Positions 7,246 through 10,430 of a stretch of DNA of 10,430 bases are shown here, one piece after another (the first letter of the stretch is position 1; each line of letters begins with the position of its first letter). The position numbers were made by a program, and so were the translations under genes. The notes beneath the pieces were generated by a model that had not been told where the DNA came from, did not search any database, and saw only the letters and a list, made by a program, of their open reading frames with translations. Source of the stretch: Treponema sp. (lineage in GTDB: Bacteria; Spirochaetota; Spirochaetia; Treponematales; Treponemataceae); assembly GCA_012513125.1 (NCBI GenBank), contig JAAZCS010000071.1:1-10430 (forward strand). Reading direction: 5' to 3'.

Positions 7246-8203
7246 CTTTTAACCAGAAATTGAAAAAATTATACCATTGATAAGGATATAAAACGCAATG
7301 CCTCTCAAGATTTTTGACATATTTTTCACACAACAAATCTATTCTTTGTTCTCTCTCTTTTTTTGGACAATTAAAATCTATATCAGCTTTTTCTACACTT
7401 AGTTTCTGCTTTGAAGAGAACACTGTTGCTTTTTCCCTAATACCATACATAAAATAAATTGGAGCATTAATTAATGCAGCTATCAGAAATACACCATAAG
7501 GAAAATGTGCTGTTTCTCCTAAAAAACTTTTTTCAATTATTCTATCTCTTGATTGTGAAGAAACTCTATCTCCTGCCAACACAACTAATCCACCATTTTC
7601 AATAGTATTAGTCATAATTTCAATCGACTCTGGAGTTATTTCAGAAGGGTCAATCAAATTCAATTCTGCATTTGGATTAATTTGCATTAATGTTCGATTA
7701 AAATTAGCTGTCGCCTTTTTTGACATTATTGCAGTTACAGGAACAAATCGTGAAACACCTGTTTCGCCTGAACTGGAAAGGCTTCGCAACAACTCCATAT
7801 TACCTAAATGAGAGCTAATTATTACAGCTCCCTTTTTGTGATTTAGTTCATCTACCAAAGTTCTTACATCATCGTCTTGAAAAGCAATTTCATCAAATTT
7901 GATTTTTCCAATCCAACCTTCAATCTTTTCCAAAACACATAATGAAAATGATACTATTTGCTTGTACGAACTAATTTTTGATGGCGATAAACCATTTGAA
8001 AAAGATTTTACTTTTTTTTGATATAAAACAGTTTCTGTTCTTGCACGTTTTGAACTTATCAAATAAAAAAGACTTACTGGATAAACAAGAATTCTTACAA
8101 GGAATTTTGGAATATGTTTAAACAACCACCATAACAATAACACTGATTTATTTGATTTAATAACTTCTTTTTCATCAGCCCAATGAAGTTGTTTCTCATC
8201 CAT
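7235..8203 (-). CDS. Lysophospholipid/lipid A type acyltransferase (HtrB/LpxL family)
   Basis: A 322-residue acyltransferase of the HtrB/LpxL family. A hydrophobic N-terminal anchor lies at about residues 21-49 (LLLWWLFKHIPKF and following). The HxxxxE catalytic motif is SHLGNMELL with His132 and Glu137. Further family blocks are VVLAGDR (207-213), with Gly-Asp-Arg, and the C-terminal YPYQWYNFFNFW (307-318), like the PEQW segment of LpxL. It acts at the inner face of the cytoplasmic membrane and could transfer the polyene acyl chain to a glycolipid, or a fatty acid to the anchor. In the gammaproteobacterial clusters I recall, a glycosyltransferase and an acyltransferase form one fusion protein (ApeJ); here they are two genes, 14 bases apart. 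The ATG at 8203 has AAAGGG eight bases upstream. Direct involvement in lipid A cannot be excluded, but the neighbours favour APE assembly. Confidence 0.88.
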   Translation of the reverse strand: MDEKQLHWADEKEVIKSNKSVLLLWWLFKHIPKFLVRILVYPVSLFYLISSKRARTETVLYQKKVKSFSNGLSPSKISSYKQIVSFSLCVLEKIEGWIGKIKFDEIAFQDDDVRTLVDELNHKKGAVIISSHLGNMELLRSLSSSGETGVSRFVPVTAIMSKKATANFNRTLMQINPNAELNLIDPSEITPESIEIMTNTIENGGLVVLAGDRVSSQSRDRIIEKSFLGETAHFPYGVFLIAALINAPIYFMYGIREKATVFSSKQKLSVEKADIDFNCPKKEREQRIDLLCEKYVKNLERHCVLYPYQWYNFFNFWLKDVR

Positions 8204-8217
8204 AAATTAAACCCTTT

Positions 8218-8958
8218 CTAACTTTTTTTGATTTTTCTATACAACAAAACAGGAATTCTAACAATCATTCCCAAGCACAATTTTGCATATGTAAATGAAA
8301 TCCTAACATTATCGCGTACAACTCTAAAATTTGAAACGCCATCTACAGGATAAATAACTTTGACTGGTTCTGAAATTACGAATACACCCAGCCAGAACAA
8401 ATGAACAAGAATATCTATATCATAAGCCATTCTACTATCAATATAAACATGATGATTAATTATTTTCATGTATGGTTTTACTGGATAGATTCTAAAACCA
8501 ATCAAAGCATCTTTTATTACATTAGAAAGAGTTACAATATGAATCCAAGCATTTGCAATTCGTCTTCCATTTACTCTTTTCTTTGGTGCATTTTCATCAT
8601 ATTCAGGATAACCACAAATAATTGCATCAGGATTTTTCTTTGATTCCTCCAAAAAAAGAGAAATTTTTGAAGCGTCATGCTGTCCATCAGAATCAATTTG
8701 AAAAACATGTGTTATACCAATTTCATCTGCTTTTTTCACGCCAGCAATCATTGCCTTGCCTTTTCCGCCATTTTTTTCACAAGTAACAAGAACAGTTGAT
8801 GAATACTTTTGATTTACTGCATGAATAAAATCCTTGTTCTTTTGATCATTTCCATCATCAACAAGCACAATCGGATAATTATATTCAATTAAATTCTGAA
8901 CAACACTTTCTAAAGCAGAACCGTGATTATATATAGGAATAACAAATCCAAATTTCAT
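8218..8958 (-). CDS. Family 2 (GT-A) glycosyltransferase
   Basis: A 246-residue GT-A fold glycosyltransferase. FVIPIYNHG (5-13) and VLVDDGNDQKN (31-41) form the nucleotide-sugar binding start, with Asp34 and Asp35. KNGGKGKAMIAGV (62-74) is characteristic of the dolichol-phosphate-mannose-synthase-like branch. The metal-binding DxD is Asp89-Ser-Asp91 in QIDSDGQHD. LIGFRIYP (152-159) and YDIDILVHLFWLG (179-191) complete the acceptor side. A hydrophobic and basic C-terminus (about 227-246) may sit on the membrane. It probably adds a sugar to the lipid anchor or polyene head; the sugar and acceptor are unknown. It equals the N-terminal half of the fused GT-acyltransferase of other APE clusters. 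ATG 8958 has a GAGAG-type Shine-Dalgarno six bases upstream, and the gene starts 13 bases after the ApeI-like gene. Confidence 0.9.
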   Translation of the reverse strand: MKFGFVIPIYNHGSALESVVQNLIEYNYPIVLVDDGNDQKNKDFIHAVNQKYSSTVLVTCEKNGGKGKAMIAGVKKADEIGITHVFQIDSDGQHDASKISLFLEESKKNPDAIICGYPEYDENAPKKRVNGRRIANAWIHIVTLSNVIKDALIGFRIYPVKPYMKIINHHVYIDSRMAYDIDILVHLFWLGVFVISEPVKVIYPVDGVSNFRVVRDNVRISFTYAKLCLGMIVRIPVLLYRKIKKS

Positions 8959-8971
8959 AAATTTCTCTCTA

Positions 8972-9337
8972 TTAACTCAAAACTGCGAAAGAACCAGAAG
9001 AATAAGTTTTCTCAACTTTATCTGCATCCGCCATTAAATATTGAACAGTCTGTTTCTCAATATTATAATTTAATTCTAAATTAACCTTTGTATCAGGTCT
9101 AATTGGTGCAGAAAACTTTATTCTTTTAATTTTAGGAACATATCTCTGTGTTTTAAAATATTTCTTACAAAATCTAGTTACCAGTTCAAATTGAGCAACT
9201 GCAGGTAACAATTTATATTCTGGAAAATGACCATCAAAAAAATCACTTTCTTCAGGAATTGTGAATTCCAATTTTATTTTGTTTTCTGAACTAGAAATGA
9301 TTTTTTCATTCTCGATAGCATGTAAATTTACGTTCAT
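8972..9337 (-). CDS. apeI: Small FabZ-like dehydratase subunit, ApeI-like
   Basis: A 121-residue hotdog protein. FFDGHFPEYKLLPAVAQFEL (residues 33-52) holds the FabA/FabZ signature, with catalytic-type His37 in GHFP, Pro45 and Glu51. The later KIKRIKFSAPIRPDTKV (69-85) is the usual FabZ strand (F-xx-P-x-x-P-x-x). It lacks the N-terminal LPH region of FabZ, which its partner at 1368-1868 has. In characterised clusters ApeI and ApeP form one heterodimeric dehydratase that generates the conjugated double bonds. The two genes are about 7 kb apart here, as expected if the apeI-to-apeP order is conserved. The ATG at 9337 is two bases after the ligase stop, with AAGGA six bases upstream. Annotation pipelines may call it hydroxymyristoyl-ACP dehydratase-like; the context supports an APE role. 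Confidence 0.9.
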   Translation of the reverse strand: MNVNLHAIENEKIISSSENKIKLEFTIPEESDFFDGHFPEYKLLPAVAQFELVTRFCKKYFKTQRYVPKIKRIKFSAPIRPDTKVNLELNYNIEKQTVQYLMADADKVEKTYSSGSFAVLS

Positions 9338-9339
9338 TG

Positions 9340-10430
9340 TTATTCCTTACTTTCAAAAAGTGCTTGAATTTCTATTTTATGTTTCTTACCTTGAACATCA
9401 ACTGGAAGCTTATCTAAGAATCGCCACTTTTTTGGTAAAACTACATTTTCAAAATATTTCAGTAAAAAGTCATGAAAATATCTATTAATAAGAAATTTTT
9501 CAGTACCATTAAACTTTTCTTTTCCTTTTTCATTTAGAACAATTGCTGCAGCTAAATATTGCCTAACATCGTTCATCATTGCTACAACTTTTACATCTTC
9601 AATCAAACCTGTTTCCAGTAATCGATTTTCTATTTCTGTCATAGAAATTCTTTTCTCTTCAATCTTAACAATTGAATCAGAACGACCTTTTAACAAGAAC
9701 TTATTATCTGGTAACATTTCAACTAAATCAGCGGTTGCAAAACCTTCTGGATCTTTGATATATGGAGAAATGATTCTTAAGCAGCCATCATCTCCTTTCC
9801 ATACTTTTGCATTTTCAAAAGGAGTCCATACTAGCTTATCTTTGTTTTGCTGACGATAAGCAATACCACTTGTTTCTGTGCTTCCATAAACTTCAAGCGG
9901 ATAAAAACCAAAAACTCTGTTTGTATCAACTGCCAATTCTGGAGAAACTGCACCACCACTTGTAAAAATCCAAACATCTTTCATGTTCAGTTTGTCTTCA
10001 ATTTCTACAGTTCTCTTTAAGAAAGCAGGAGTGGCAATTATTATATATTTTTCATCAACTAATTTTTCAAATTCTTCAGGAAATTCAATTCTATTTCTTC
10101 TAAATGGAACTCCCAGTGTGAATGGCAAAGAAATTCCAAACAAGAAACCATAAATATGATGTTGACTAACAGTGGTAACAAGTTTTCGTGAATTTACTTC
10201 TTCACCCCATTTTGAAATTATAAAAGCATTATCTTCTTCAAATTCTTTCATTCTTTGAGGAACAGCTTTTGGTTTTCCAGTACTACCAGATGTAAATAGG
10301 AATATTCTAGTTTTTGAAGAATCAATTTCAGGAATTGTTCTTATTTCAGTTTCTTCAGGAACTGCACTTTTTTCAATTAAATCTGGAATATATGTTGAAT
10401 CAGCAACTTTTTGGTCTGTCCAAAACTGAA
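9340..10430 (-). CDS. apeH: AMP-forming acyl/aryl-ACP synthetase, ApeH-like (partial, 5' end beyond right edge)
   Basis: The frame is open to the right edge: 362 codons are visible, and 59 of them lie upstream of the first internal ATG at 10251. That ATG is not the true start, because the ATP-binding P-loop TSGSTGKPK (10267-10293) lies before it and is in frame. Other ANL-family motifs follow: VYGSTETSGIA (A5; residues 121-131 counted from the ATG), TADLVEML (173-180), LKGRSDSIVKIEEKRIS (187-203; A7/A8 region) and the C-terminal LPVDVQGKKHK with the catalytic-type Lys289/290. It would adenylate an aromatic acid such as 4-hydroxybenzoate or a cinnamate-type acid and pass it to an ACP, starting the polyene. 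The family usually has about 450 or more residues, so roughly 100 or more N-terminal residues are missing. It ends two bases before the ApeI-like gene. Starter specificity cannot be read from this portion. Confidence 0.92.
   Translation of the reverse strand, partial: QFWTDQKVADSTYIPDLIEKSAVPEETEIRTIPEIDSSKTRIFLFTSGSTGKPKAVPQRMKEFEEDNAFIISKWGEEVNSRKLVTTVSQHHIYGFLFGISLPFTLGVPFRRNRIEFPEEFEKLVDEKYIIIATPAFLKRTVEIEDKLNMKDVWIFTSGGAVSPELAVDTNRVFGFYPLEVYGSTETSGIAYRQQNKDKLVWTPFENAKVWKGDDGCLRIISPYIKDPEGFATADLVEMLPDNKFLLKGRSDSIVKIEEKRISMTEIENRLLETGLIEDVKVVAMMNDVRQYLAAAIVLNEKGKEKFNGTEKFLINRYFHDFLLKYFENVVLPKKWRFLDKLPVDVQGKKHKIEIQALFESKE

Noticed and set aside
9340..10251. Start of the ligase gene at the ATG at 10251
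   Set aside because: The frame continues without a stop to the window edge, and the essential ATP-binding TSGSTGKPK lies upstream of this ATG. It is an internal methionine, and the gene is partial.
1..10430. CRISPR arrays, tRNA/rRNA genes, insertion sequences or long direct repeats
   Set aside because: Coding sequence fills nearly the whole window, and no spaced repeats, transposase motifs or RNA gene hallmarks were seen by eye.

Overview
The window carries eleven tightly packed genes, all on the minus strand and transcribed from right to left. They form the larger part of an aryl polyene (APE) type biosynthetic gene cluster. In transcription order they are: an AMP-forming acyl/aryl synthetase (cut by the right edge), a short FabZ-like dehydratase subunit, a family 2 glycosyltransferase, an HtrB/LpxL-type acyltransferase, a YbgC/4HBT thioesterase, a LolA-like periplasmic protein, an MMPL/RND-type exporter, a DUF3261-like lipoprotein, a ketosynthase, a second FabZ-like dehydratase subunit, a FabG-like ketoreductase, and a second ketosynthase (cut by the left edge). 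That is twelve reading frames, ten complete and two partial. The order matches the apeH-to-apeR half of the known proteobacterial APE clusters, with one clear difference: the glycosyltransferase and the acyltransferase are separate genes here.

Region 7235-10430 (ligase, dehydratase subunit, glycosyltransferase, acyltransferase) would activate the aryl starter and decorate or anchor the product. Region 3086-7245 holds the thioesterase and an export set: periplasmic LolA-like carrier, large inner-membrane MMPL protein and lipoprotein. Region 1-3093 holds the type II PKS elongation enzymes (two ketosynthases, ketoreductase, dehydratase subunit). The acyl carrier proteins, the chain-length-factor-like KS, any methyltransferase and any aromatic ammonia lyase are not in the window; they are expected mainly beyond the right edge.

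Genes mostly overlap or are separated by 2-16 bases, with recognisable Shine-Dalgarno sequences, so this looks like one operon. Only two gaps are larger. The 70-base gap before the lipoprotein gene contains a near-consensus sigma70 promoter (TTGACA, 17 bases, TACAAT), which suggests that the lipoprotein and PKS genes can be transcribed separately. The 81-base gap before the lolA-like gene has only a weak promoter-like pair.

The organism is a diderm, since it encodes a LolA-like protein, an outer-membrane-type lipoprotein and an MMPL exporter. It is AT-rich (roughly one third G+C by eye) and uses Shine-Dalgarno initiation, which argues against most Bacteroidetes. A low-GC spirochaete such as a host-associated Treponema is one plausible source, but the sequence alone does not settle this. 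No RNA genes, mobile elements, CRISPR arrays or long repeats were seen.
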